Assembly (NCBI RefSeq): GCF_024606225.1
Contig: NZ_JAGRPU010000025.1
Span: 1 to 64,000 of the forward strand
From: Endozoicomonas sp. ISHI1
GTDB taxonomy: Bacteria > Pseudomonadota > Gammaproteobacteria > Pseudomonadales > Endozoicomonadaceae
Direction of reading: 5' to 3'
Length of the DNA stretch: 64,000 nt
Made by a program: the position numbers and the translations under genes. Under the pieces are notes generated by a model that was not told the DNA's origin, made no database searches, and worked only from the letters and a program-made list of their open reading frames with translations. Shown piece by piece: positions 1 through 8,634 of this stretch (the first letter of the stretch is position 1; every line of letters starts with the position of its first letter).

Positions 1-121
1 CATCAGTGCGAAAACGAAGCGTATTGTTGTAGACAAACCGAGCGCAACCGAACGACTGAGCAAGAAGTATTTTCTGCTCAGGTGTCGGATAGAATCGGTA
101 TTTATAGGCTCGCTTAGTCAT
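1..121 (-). CDS. tnpB: IS200/IS605-family TnpB, N-terminal fragment (runs off the left edge)
   Basis: Read from the ATG at 121 downward, the first 40 codons give MTKRAYKYRFYPTPEQKILL followed by AQSFGCARFVYNNTLRFRTD. This is the classic N-terminal helix-turn-helix segment of IS605 OrfB/TnpB, the RNA-guided nuclease carried by these transposons. The rest, including the RuvC-like catalytic part and any downstream guide RNA, lies outside the window. No tnpA is visible here. The element points away from the zinc-finger array, and its upstream end lies between this start and ZF-1. Identity is secure from the segment; whether the full gene is intact cannot be judged. Confidence 0.85.
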   Translation of the reverse strand, partial: MTKRAYKYRFYPTPEQKILLAQSFGCARFVYNNTLRFRTD

Positions 122-232
122 GCTTACGGTTTACAATGAAAGCTGTAAATATAGCAAGTATTTTGCATAGGCAGTCTTTCAGACTGCGAACTATCCATCC
201 CCGAACTAGAAGTACGGGGCTTTCCGCTCAAT
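122..232 (-). mobile_element. Left end of the IS200/IS605 element, with subterminal hairpins
   Basis: This stretch between the tnpB start and the first zinc-finger-like codons holds two foldable palindromes: GCAGTCT-TTC-AGACTGC near 171-187, and CCCCG...CGGGG near 198-220. IS200/IS605 ends carry such hairpins instead of terminal inverted repeats. Zinc-finger homology resumes abruptly at about 233, so the element boundary is placed there; the exact base is uncertain. Confidence 0.6.
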
Positions 233-996
233 TTGGTAAGAATGTTCAAGCTCTGTCGACTCACAAAAGCAGAAACCACACCGAACAAAAAACCTGTAAC
301 GTGATCGTAATTGCGGAAGATCTCCAGCCCCGCCCCTGCGGGAAGACCTGCAAGAATTCTCAATCTCTGTCGACTCATAAAAGCAGATACCATACCGGGC
401 AACGAATCTGTGTCGAGACAGTGGTTGGGGAAGATGGCCAGCAAAGGCGATGTGGAAGGACCTGCAAAAATATCGTAGCCCTATCGGATCATAAGCGAAG
501 AGAACATTCAGGACAAAAAATCTGTGACTTCACCGTGGTCGGGGAGGATGGACAGCTGCAGCCATGCGGGACAGCCTGCAAGAATGCTCAAGCCCTGACG
601 TACCACAGAAACAGAGAGCACACCGGGCAACAAACCTGTAATTTAAACGTGGTCGGGGAAGATGGCCAGCTGCGGCCATGCGGAAGAGTCTACAAGAATT
701 CCAGATCCCTATGGGATCACAAAAGAAGCATGCACAGCGGGGAAAAAATCTGTGAAGTGACTATGGTCGGGGAGGATGGCCTGCCGCGAGCATGCGGGAA
801 GGTCTGCAAAAATATCAAAGCCCTGCTGGATCACAAAAGAAGGTGCCACACCGGGCAGCAAGCCTGCAACGAGACCGTGGTCACAGAAGATGGCCTGCTG
901 CGGCCATGCGGGAGGGTCTGCAAGAATATCAGGGCCCTGATGGATCACAAAAGAAATCATCGGAAACGCAAGCCTGTTGATGTAAACCAAAAATGA
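233..996 (+). pseudogene. ZF-1: 5'-truncated zinc-finger array gene
   Basis: Only the 3' part of a family member remains: half a finger (NVQALSTHKSRNH) then six complete 38-residue fingers with all C, C, H, H ligands, ending in the HRKRKPVDVNQ tail. The signal peptide, N-domain and Cys motif are absent; the upstream sequence is the IS605 end, so insertion most likely removed or displaced the 5' part. An extra A in an A-run near 990 stops the frame at QK*. Without it the next codons would continue a tail like that of ZF-5 (NDxPSPEKAKL). An in-frame ATG at 136 lies inside the IS end and is not a convincing start. Confidence 0.8.
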
Positions 997-1131
997 TGGC
1001 CCCAGTCCTGAAAAAGCTAAATTGAGCAAGTAACAATCTGACCCGGTACGTGACTTCAATGACGTTTTTCCCGGTGCTACCTTCAGTTTTTAGCAAAAGA
1101 TCTTTGATAGAAAACAGACTTATTTTCTTGA

Positions 1132-1170
1132 TCTATCCTTCCTCTCCATCCACCAAAATGCAAGGATAGA
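1132..1170 (+). promoter_or_regulatory. 39-bp inverted repeat abutting the ZF-2 start
   Basis: Arms TCTATCCTT and AAGGATAGA pair perfectly around a 21-nt centre. The 3' arm holds the AAGGA ribosome-binding-site-like sequence. A TTGATA box lies at 1104-1109. The start-codon slot at 1171 reads ATT. Confidence 0.65.
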
Positions 1171-3006
1171 ATTATTAGACACTCACTCTTCGCAGCACCG
1201 CTGTTGCCGCTAACGCTTTTGCTGATATCGTTGCCAGTTGTCTGTCAGGCCGAACTTTTGACAGAACGCTTTATTGTCGAGTTTGAACACAATGCAGTGT
1301 TTTCAAACCAGAACTTTTCTGTAAAGCGCGATCGGCATACACCGACAAAAAAAAACGCCCGATATAGCCAACACAAACGACTATGAAGGATCGGATTCAC
1401 CGCCCCATGAGAAACGACAGAGACCGGGCGATTATGGGGTAAAAACGACCATTATTGAGTCGATTTCGTGGCAATGGTTTTACGCCACGCGTCTGCTGAT
1501 GGGTTACGAACTTTTCCTGGCGACCGAAGAAACCCTTTTCAGCTCCAAATCTTATTCATGGCTACCTGTAGAAGTAGTAGTTGTTGTCGTTATCTGGCTT
1601 TTGAAAAGTTATTGGAAGCATGACTCACTGTCATTTAAATCGATCAGACAACATTCAGCAGCATCAATGCTGACAAGGGGGGATCACCCGTTTGCTACCA
1701 TCACTATGGAGCCTGGCTCTGAACACAGCCAGCAACCACATCCGCTATTAGTATCATCCGGCGAGCAAGTCTCGGGAGCAACGACCCAACTCACGGGCAC
1801 TTTCAACCGCCAGCTGTGTTCTTACTATGGCCGCGGTAACGGAGGCCCTCAACAGCCCCTCAACATACTTTAGGTTTAAATTGTTTCGTCTTTCCCTGTC
1901 ATGGTGCTTGTGGTTTCCGATCCTCATCCATTAGCAACGAGCCTGATGAATGGACGCTGAATGCTACAGAAAGTTCAACAGACAACTTTACACACTCAAT
2001 AATTGCAGGGACAGTCTATGCGACTGACCCTGCCGGAACACCCAATTATGATGTAACAATCGAGAGAAATTTGCCAACCAACCCTGATGACTGGGTTATA
2101 ATCAACGGGTTACTCAAGTTGCATAATCACAGTCACCCCGAAGAAACCGGGATTGCCTCTGCACCTGTTATCCATTTGGAACGTACAATAGGGACTCCGC
2201 CTTCGGGCTGTCTTCCTTTGGCAGAAGCTCCCCATAGCCAGCAAGCTCTGTTGGATCCCAGAAGCAGGTGCCATATCAAGCCAAAAATCTGTCAAGTAAA
2301 CGTAGTCGAAGAGGATGGCCGGTCACGGCCATGCGGCGGGGTCTTCAGGAGTGCAAGAAGCCTGTCGTCTCACAAAAGCAGCCAGCATAGCGGGCAACAA
2401 AGCTGTAAGGTGACTGTAGTTGGGCAGGATAGAAAGCCGAGGCCATGCGGGAAGGTCTGCAAGAGTCTCTGCAGCCTGATGGAACACAGATACAGAGATC
2501 ACACCGGACAACAAACCTGTGACGTGCCTGTGGTCGGGGAGGATGACCAGCTGCAGCCATGCGGGACGGTCTGCATCAATATCAGAGCCCTGTGGAATCA
2601 CAGAAGCAAAGCGCACACGGGGCAACAAACCTGTGACATAATAGTGGACGGGAGGGATGGTCGACCACGTCCGTGCGGAAAGGTCTATCAGAGTGCTCAA
2701 GCCCTGGGGTCTCACAAAAGCAGATACCACACTGGGCAAAAAACCTGTAACGTAACAGTGATTGGAGAAGATGGCCAGCGGCGACCATGTGGGATAGTTC
2801 ACAAAAACGCTCGAACACTGTCGTATCACAAAACCAGACACCATTCCACGCAACAAACCTGCAACGTAATGGTTATCGGAGAGGATGGCCAACAGCGGCC
2901 ATGCGGCAAAATATTCAAGACTATTCATACCCTGTCGGATCACAGAAGAGTACATCGAAAGCGTAAGCCTGTTGGTGAGCACCAGAACGATGATCTCAAT
3001 CCCTGA
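1171..3006 (+). pseudogene. ZF-2: frameshifted zinc-finger array gene
   Basis: A full-length family member broken by two frameshifts. The signal peptide and start of the N-domain (LLISLPVVCQAELLTERFIV) read in one frame until a run of nine A's near 1350. The N-domain (ISWQWFYATRLLMGYELFL) then continues in the next frame to a stop at 1871-1873. After about two extra bases near 1863, the Cys motif (LNCFVFPCHGACGF), linker and six complete fingers with the RKRKPVG tail read through to 3006. The initiation slot is ATT at 1171, so expression would be doubtful even without the frameshifts. The upstream region resembles that of ZF-6. Confidence 0.85.
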
Positions 3007-3049
3007 TCTGACAACTGCCCCTTCATAAAGTTTATCCCAGTGCCAGTAA

Positions 3050-3127
3050 ACCCTGACAGATCACAAAAGAAAATACCGAAAACGCAAGCCTGTTGATGCG
3101 GATCAGGACGATAACCTCAGTCGTTGA
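3050..3127 (+). pseudogene. Zinc-finger gene relic: last half-finger and tail only
   Basis: Between ZF-2 and ZF-3 the frame TLTDHKRKYRKRKPVDADQD followed by DNLSR and a stop is the last half-finger plus tail of another family member. Nothing else of that gene remains. It looks like the scar of a deletion between two array copies. Confidence 0.75.
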
Positions 3128-3154
3128 TCTGACACCCGCCTTTTCATGAGGTGA

Positions 3155-3193
3155 TCTATCCTTCCTCTCTATAAATTAGAATGCACGGATAGA
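3155..3193 (+). promoter_or_regulatory. 39-bp inverted repeat abutting the ZF-3 start
   Basis: Arms TCTATCCTT and ACGGATAGA, one mismatch. The ATG of ZF-3 follows directly. No TTGACA box; the preceding intergenic region is the short version also seen before ZF-4, ZF-5 and ZF-9. Confidence 0.6.
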
Positions 3194-4765
3194 ATGCTTA
3201 AAAACTCACCCTTTGAGACACTGCTGTTGCTGATATTATTGTTATCTGTCGTCTGTCAGGCCAAACCGTGGACAGAACGTTTTATTGTCGAGCCTGAACA
3301 TAAGGCAGTGTTTACAGACCAGAGCTTTTCTATAAAGGATGTCCAGCATACCTTGCCGGTCAACCCGTCAGATATTGTCGATACAAACGGCTGCGCAGCA
3401 CAGGATTTGCCGCCTGATGATCAATCATTTTACGGGATAAAAGCGACCATTATTGAATCGATTTCGTGGCGATCAATCTACACCACTCATCTGCTTTTAG
3501 GTTACGAACTGCCCCTAAACATCGAAGAAGCCCCTCTGAGTAACACGCTTCATTCATGGCTTCCTCTGGAAGTGGTTATCGCTGTCGGTTGGTTTTTAAA
3601 AAGCTATTGGCTCCTATATTCCTCGTCGTTTAATACGATTAAACAAAAAGAAGCAACATCTAAGCTGACACAGGGGGATCATCTGTTTGCTACCATCATT
3701 ATGGTGCCTGGCTCTGGACATAATCAACAACCATACCCGCTATCAGAATCATCCGACGAGCAAGTCTCTGGAGTGACAACTCAACTTGCAGGCACCGTCA
3801 GCAGATCCCTGCATTCTGACTCTGGCGGCGGTAACAGAGGCCCTCAACAACCCCCGCATACTTTGGGTTTAAATTGTTTCGTCTTTCCCTGTCGTGGCGT
3901 TTGTATCTTTCGATCATCATCTAATAGCAGATGGCCCGCTAAATGGCCGCTGAATTCCGAAGAGAGTTCGGCAGGCAACCTTGCAAATTCAATCAGTTCA
4001 GGCACAGTCTACGCAACAGACTCAGCCGGACCCAATTATGCTACGACAATGCACAGGAATTTGCCTATCACCCCTGAAGACTGGATTATAATCGATGGGT
4101 TACTCAACCTGCGTAGCTGTAATCTTCCAGAAGCAATCTGGATTTCCTGTTCGGCTACCCATTTCGAACGCCCAGTGGCAACATCAACTCCGGGCTACCT
4201 CCCTTCCGAAGGCCCTGGCCATTATCAACAAGCCCACTCGAATCAAAAGAGAAGAGACCATACCGGGCCACAAACCTGTGACGCAAACGTAATCGGGAAG
4301 AATGGCCAGCCGCGGCCATGCGGAAGAACCTGCAAAAGTCCTCATGCTCTGTCGGATCACAAAAACAAATACCACAGTGGGCAAAAAATCTGCCAGACAA
4401 CGACAGTCGGGGAGGATGGCCAGCCGCGACCATGCGGAAAGATTTGCAAAAACACTCAAGTTTTATCCGATCACAGAAGAAGAGACCATAGCGGACAAAA
4501 AAGCTGTGACCGCACAGTATTCGGGAAGGATGGCCGGCCGCAGCCATGTGGGAAAATCTACAAGAATGCTAAAGCCCTGTCCGATCACAAAAGAAAGAGC
4601 CACAGCGGGCAAAAAATCTGTGACGTGACCGTGGTCAGTGACATTGGTCAGCTGCGGCCATGTGGGGTGGTCTGCATCAGTTCGCAAGCCCTGTTTAATC
4701 ACAAAAGAAGTCATCGAAAACGCAAGCTTGTTGATACGGATCAGAACGTTGACCTCAGTCATTGA
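3194..4765 (+). CDS. ZF-3: secreted tandem C2H2-like zinc-finger protein, 4 fingers
   Basis: 523 aa. Residues 1-23 form a signal peptide (MLKN... ending SVVCQA). The N-domain follows, with the family segments TERFIVEPEH, TTIIESISW-like and WLPLEVVIAVGWFLKSYW, the last being hydrophobic enough for a membrane or buried helix. The C-x4-C-x3-C motif starts at Cys228. A linker with PEDWIIIDGLLNL leads to four fingers at about 360-507. Each finger reads C-x13-C-x12-H-x4-H with a Leu two residues before the first His, as in classical C2H2 fingers, but with a long knuckle loop. The tail is RKRKLVDTDQN. The start is the family ATG directly after the inverted repeat. I know of no named bacterial family with this architecture; DNA, RNA or protein binding is inferred only from the finger pattern. 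Confidence 0.85.
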   Translation: MLKNSPFETLLLLILLLSVVCQAKPWTERFIVEPEHKAVFTDQSFSIKDVQHTLPVNPSDIVDTNGCAAQDLPPDDQSFYGIKATIIESISWRSIYTTHLLLGYELPLNIEEAPLSNTLHSWLPLEVVIAVGWFLKSYWLLYSSSFNTIKQKEATSKLTQGDHLFATIIMVPGSGHNQQPYPLSESSDEQVSGVTTQLAGTVSRSLHSDSGGGNRGPQQPPHTLGLNCFVFPCRGVCIFRSSSNSRWPAKWPLNSEESSAGNLANSISSGTVYATDSAGPNYATTMHRNLPITPEDWIIIDGLLNLRSCNLPEAIWISCSATHFERPVATSTPGYLPSEGPGHYQQAHSNQKRRDHTGPQTCDANVIGKNGQPRPCGRTCKSPHALSDHKNKYHSGQKICQTTTVGEDGQPRPCGKICKNTQVLSDHRRRDHSGQKSCDRTVFGKDGRPQPCGKIYKNAKALSDHKRKSHSGQKICDVTVVSDIGQLRPCGVVCISSQALFNHKRSHRKRKLVDTDQNVDLSH

Positions 4766-4792
4766 TCTGACACCCAATCTTTCTTGAAGTGA

Positions 4793-4831
4793 TCTATCCT
4801 TCCTGTCTATAAATCAGAACGCAGGGATAGA
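4793..4831 (+). promoter_or_regulatory. 39-bp inverted repeat abutting the ZF-4 start slot
   Basis: Arms TCTATCCTT and AGGGATAGA pair fully with one T-G wobble. The start-codon slot at 4832 reads ACG. Confidence 0.6.
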
Positions 4832-4858
4832 ACGATTAAACACTCACTCTTTACCGAA

Positions 4859-6622
4859 ATGCTGTTTCTGATATTATTGTCCTCTGTCGTCTGTCAGGCC
4901 GAACCGTGGAAAGAATACTTTATTGTCGATTTTGAACAAAAGTCAGTGTTTCCAAACCAGAACTTTTCTATAAAGCTTAGCCAGCATATCTTGCCGGGCA
5001 ACTCGTCAGACATTGCAGCCACAAGCGGCCAGACAAGACTGGATTCGACGCCTGATGAAACACGAGATTACAGGGCAAAGACAACCATCATTGACTCAAT
5101 ATCATGGCTGTCGCTTTCCGCCACTCATCTGCCCTCGAGCTACGAACTGACCCTCACCACCAAAGACGCCTCTGCGAGTACCAACCCTTATTCATGGTTA
5201 CCTGCAGAAGTGTTTATCGCAGTCGGTTGGCTTTTAAAAAACTATTGGAGCTATTCACCGTCGTTTAACCCGATCGAACAACAGGAAGTGAGTCAGGATC
5301 ACCCATTTGCCTCCATCACCGTAGTACCTGGCCCCACAAATAACCAACCATCGTACCAGTCATCAGAATCATCGTGGCAGCAAACCCCGAAAACCACCTC
5401 CCAACCTTCAGGCTCTTTCACTAGCCTCCACCAGTGTGCTGGCACTGGCGACGGTAAAAGAGGCCCTCAACAACCTCTGCATAGTCTGGGTTTACATTGT
5501 TTCGTCCTTCCCTGTCGTGGCATTTGTGCCTTCCGACCCTTATCCGATAGCAGAGGGCCCACTGAATGGCTGCTGAATTCAGCAGAAAGTTCGGCAAGCA
5601 ATCCTACACTCTCAATGAGTGCAGAAGCAGTCTTTACAAATGGTCCTACCGAGCTACTCAAGGATAATGTAACAAAGCAAGGGAATGTGCCTTTCACGGC
5701 TGACGACTGGTTAATAGTCAATGGGTTACTCAATCTAAGTGGCCAAAGCCTTATCAAAGGAATCGGGATTTCCCCTACACCTACCCATTTGACATGCCCT
5801 GTGGAGACTTCACCTTCGGGTTATCTTCCTTCCGGAAGGGCTGCTTATTACCAACACACCCTGACGAGTCACAAAAAAAAAGACCGCATCAGACAAAAAA
5901 TCTGTGACGTAACCGTGGATGGAAAGGATGGTCAGCAGCGACCATGCGAGAAGGTTTACAAAAGTGTTCGAGCTTTGGAGGATCACAAAAGAAGAGACCA
6001 CGCCACCGGGCAAAAAACCTGCAACGTCGCAGTGTTCACAGAGAATGGCCAGTTGCGGTCATGCGGGCAGGTCTGCAGGAGTACTAAAGCCCTGTCTGAT
6101 CACAGAAACAGAGCTCACAGTGGGCAACAAATCTGCGACGTGACCGTGGTCACAGAGGACCACCAGCAGCGACCATGCGGCACGGTCTGCAAGAATACTA
6201 AAGCTCTGTGGTCTCACAAAAGCAGAGAACACTCCGGGCAAAAAAACTGTGACGTAACCCTGGTCGGGGAGGATGGCCGGACGCAGCCATGCGGGACGGT
6301 CTGCAAAAATGCTCACGCCCTGAGGATTCACAAAAATAAAGTCCACGGTCAACAACAAACCTGTGACGCAACCATCATCGGGGCGGATGGCCAACCGCGG
6401 CCATGCGGTAAGGTCTGCAAGAATGCTGAATCCTTCTCGTCTCACAAAAGCAAATACCACAGCGGGCAAAAAACCTGTGATATGTCCGTACTGGGGAAGG
6501 ATGGTCAGCAGCGTGCGTGCGGAGCGGTTTGCAAGCATGCAAGAGCCCTGTTAACTCACAAAAGGCGTCATCGAAAACGCAAGCCTGTTGATGAGGATCA
6601 AAAAGTTGACCTCAGTCGCTGA
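4859..6622 (+). CDS. ZF-4: secreted tandem zinc-finger protein, 6 fingers, start-codon variant
   Basis: 587 aa from the ATG at 4859. The homologous family start, at 4832 right after the inverted repeat, is ACG. Using 4859 gives MLFLILLSSVVCQA, a hydrophobic core with no basic n-region; using 4832 restores IKHSLF ahead of it. The Cys motif reads HCFVLPCRGICAF. Six fingers occupy about 347-570, all with four ligands. Finger 1 has a one-residue longer linker (HATGQK), and finger 5 has Phe at the usual helix Leu. The block 5927-6409 is nearly identical to 12181-12663 in ZF-7, a clear gene-conversion tract. Tail RKRKPVDEDQK. Confidence 0.82.
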   Translation: MLFLILLSSVVCQAEPWKEYFIVDFEQKSVFPNQNFSIKLSQHILPGNSSDIAATSGQTRLDSTPDETRDYRAKTTIIDSISWLSLSATHLPSSYELTLTTKDASASTNPYSWLPAEVFIAVGWLLKNYWSYSPSFNPIEQQEVSQDHPFASITVVPGPTNNQPSYQSSESSWQQTPKTTSQPSGSFTSLHQCAGTGDGKRGPQQPLHSLGLHCFVLPCRGICAFRPLSDSRGPTEWLLNSAESSASNPTLSMSAEAVFTNGPTELLKDNVTKQGNVPFTADDWLIVNGLLNLSGQSLIKGIGISPTPTHLTCPVETSPSGYLPSGRAAYYQHTLTSHKKKDRIRQKICDVTVDGKDGQQRPCEKVYKSVRALEDHKRRDHATGQKTCNVAVFTENGQLRSCGQVCRSTKALSDHRNRAHSGQQICDVTVVTEDHQQRPCGTVCKNTKALWSHKSREHSGQKNCDVTLVGEDGRTQPCGTVCKNAHALRIHKNKVHGQQQTCDATIIGADGQPRPCGKVCKNAESFSSHKSKYHSGQKTCDMSVLGKDGQQRACGAVCKHARALLTHKRRHRKRKPVDEDQKVDLSR

Positions 6623-6649
6623 TCTGAAACCCGCCTTTTAATGAGCTGA

Positions 6650-6688
6650 TCTATCCTTCCTCCCTATAAATTAGATTACATGGATAGA
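6650..6688 (+). promoter_or_regulatory. 39-bp inverted repeat abutting the ZF-5 start
   Basis: Arms TCTATCCTT and ATGGATAGA, one mismatch. The change in the 3' arm creates an extra in-frame ATG at 6680 inside the repeat, nine bases before the family ATG at 6689. Confidence 0.6.
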
Positions 6689-8497
6689 ATGATTAAACAC
6701 TCACTCATTGTGGCGCGGATTTTTCCGATATTATTGCTGGCTGTCGTTTGTCAGGGCGAACCGCAGAGAGAACGTTTTATTGTTGAGCTTGAACAGAAGA
6801 CAGTGTTTCCAAATCAGAGCTTTTTTATAAGGCGTGACCAGCATAGATTGCCAGTCAACCCATCAGGCATCGCAGACACATACGGCTATGCAAGACTGGC
6901 TTCACCGCCTGATAAAGAACCTGATTACCGAGCAAAAACAACCATCATTGAGTCAATTTCATGGTGTTTGCTTTACGCCAAACAATTGTACGTGGGCTAC
7001 GAACTGACCCCGACTTCCAAAGACGCCGCTCTGAGCTCTACCCCTTATTCATGGCTACCTGTAGAAATGGTTATCATAATCGGTTGGCTTTTAAAAAACT
7101 ATTGCCCCCCCTATTCAGCGTCGTTTAACGCGATCGAACAACAAGAAGTGAGTCAGGATCACCTGTTTGTCTCCATCACTATGGTGCCTGACTCTGGAGA
7201 TAACCGACCACTTAACCTGCCATCAGAATCATCGGGACAGCGTATCCCGGAAAACGCCTTCCACCTTGCTGGCTCTTTCACTGGCCTCATGTATTCTGGC
7301 TCTGGCAGTGGTAACGGAGGCCCTCAACCATCCCTACATACTCTGGGTTTAAATTGTTTCGTCCTTCCCTGTCATGGCTTTTGTACTTTCCGACCTTCAT
7401 CCGATGACAGAGGAACCACTGAATGGCCGCTGAACCCGGCAGAAAGTTCGACAGGCAAACCTGCACTCTCAATGAGTGCAGAAGCTGGCCCTATCACTGA
7501 CTCTGCAGAGCGAATCAATAATGATGTGACAGCGCACGGGAATTTGCCTTTCACCGCTAACGACTGGTTTATAGTCAATTGTTTACTCAATCTGCGTGGT
7601 CACAGCCTTCCCGAAGAAATGGGGCTTTCCAGTACGCATTCCAATTTGACACGTCCAATGGAGAGTTCATCTTCAGGCTACCCTCCTTCCGAAGGGGCTA
7701 CCCATTACCAACATGACCTGTCGAATCATAGGAGAAAAAACGACATCGGACGAAAAGACTGTGACGTGAGCCTGGTTAGGGAAGATGGCCTGAAGCGACC
7801 ATCTGGAAGAGTCTGCAAGAATACTGAAGCCCTATTGGTTCACAAAAGCTCATACCACACCGGGCAAAAAACCTGTGAAGTACCTCTGGTCAGGAATGAC
7901 GGTCAGCAGCGACGGTGCGGGATCGTCTGTAAGAATGCTAAAACCCTGTGGTATCACAAGAGAAAATTCCACAGCAAGCAACAAAACTGCAACGTAACAG
8001 TGGTCAGTGAGGATGGTCAGCTGCGACCTTGCGGGGCGGTCTTCAAAAATGTTCAAGATTTGTCGCTTCACAAAAGCAGAAATCATGCAGGACAAAAATC
8101 TTGTGACGTGACCGTGTTTGGAGAGGATGGCCAGCCGCGACCATGCGGGAAGATCAGCAAGAATGCTCAAGCCCTATCGTCTCACAAAAGCGGATACCAC
8201 TCCGGACAAAAAAACTGTGACATGGCGGTGATAGGAAAGGATGGCCAGCCCCGACCATGCGGGAAGGTCTGTAATAATGCTCAGGCCTTGTCTAATCACA
8301 AAAAAAGAGACCATTGCGGGCCACAAACCTGTGACGCAGGAGTGATCGGGGAAGATGGTCTGCTGCGGCCATGCGGAAAGGTCTGCAATGATACCAAATC
8401 ACTGTCTAGTCACAAAAGAATTCATCGAAAACGCAAGCCTGTTGATGTAACCCGGAATGATGACCCCAGTCCTGAAAAAGCTAAATTGAATAAGTAA
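6680..8497 (+). CDS. ZF-5: secreted tandem zinc-finger protein, 6 fingers
   Basis: 605 aa from 6680 (MDRMIKHSLIV...). The family-aligned start is the second Met at 6689, which sits directly after the inverted repeat and is the likelier initiator. Signal peptide ends LAVVCQG. N-domain with WLPVEMVIIIGWLLKNYC; Cys motif NCFVLPCHGFCTFRP. Six fingers at about 359-582. Finger 1 has lost its second Cys (RPSGRVC), so it probably cannot bind zinc normally; finger 4 has Ser at the core position after CGKI. The long tail RKRKPVDVTRNDDPSPEKAK is Lys/Glu rich. The region after the stop (8498-8634) closely matches the one after ZF-1, evidence of a multi-gene segmental duplication. Confidence 0.83.
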   Translation: MDRMIKHSLIVARIFPILLLAVVCQGEPQRERFIVELEQKTVFPNQSFFIRRDQHRLPVNPSGIADTYGYARLASPPDKEPDYRAKTTIIESISWCLLYAKQLYVGYELTPTSKDAALSSTPYSWLPVEMVIIIGWLLKNYCPPYSASFNAIEQQEVSQDHLFVSITMVPDSGDNRPLNLPSESSGQRIPENAFHLAGSFTGLMYSGSGSGNGGPQPSLHTLGLNCFVLPCHGFCTFRPSSDDRGTTEWPLNPAESSTGKPALSMSAEAGPITDSAERINNDVTAHGNLPFTANDWFIVNCLLNLRGHSLPEEMGLSSTHSNLTRPMESSSSGYPPSEGATHYQHDLSNHRRKNDIGRKDCDVSLVREDGLKRPSGRVCKNTEALLVHKSSYHTGQKTCEVPLVRNDGQQRRCGIVCKNAKTLWYHKRKFHSKQQNCNVTVVSEDGQLRPCGAVFKNVQDLSLHKSRNHAGQKSCDVTVFGEDGQPRPCGKISKNAQALSSHKSGYHSGQKNCDMAVIGKDGQPRPCGKVCNNAQALSNHKKRDHCGPQTCDAGVIGEDGLLRPCGKVCNDTKSLSSHKRIHRKRKPVDVTRNDDPSPEKAKLNK

Positions 8498-8595
8498 CGA
8501 TCTGATCCGGTACGTGACTTCAATGACATTTTTCTCGGTGCCACCTTTGGCTTTTAACAAACGATTTTTGATAGAAAACAGACTTATTTTCTTGA

Positions 8596-8634
8596 TCTAT
8601 CCTCCCTCTCTAGCCACCAGAATGCATGGATAGA
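8596..8634 (+). promoter_or_regulatory. 39-bp inverted repeat abutting the ZF-6 start
   Basis: Inner seven pairs TCTATCC/GGATAGA are perfect; the last two positions are mismatched. A TTGATA box lies at 8568-8573. As in ZF-5, an extra in-frame ATG (8626) falls inside the 3' arm. Confidence 0.6.

Noticed and set aside
1158-1169. Leader mini-gene ATGCAAGGATAG (Met-Gln-Gly-stop) ending just before the main start
   Set aside because: The ATG is kept in fewer than half of the copies and is replaced by ACG, ATA or other codons elsewhere, so it is not a conserved leader.
2323-2982. Long open frames on the - strand opposite the finger blocks throughout the array
   Set aside because: They recur wherever fingers occur, have no start context of their own, and arise because the 114-bp unit is free of reverse-strand stops; they are shadows of the + strand repeats.
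3590-3610. WLPxEVVVAVGWLLKSYW as a definite transmembrane helix
   Set aside because: At roughly 15-18 residues with a central Trp-Leu-Leu-Lys it is borderline, so I describe it as hydrophobic and do not claim a membrane topology.
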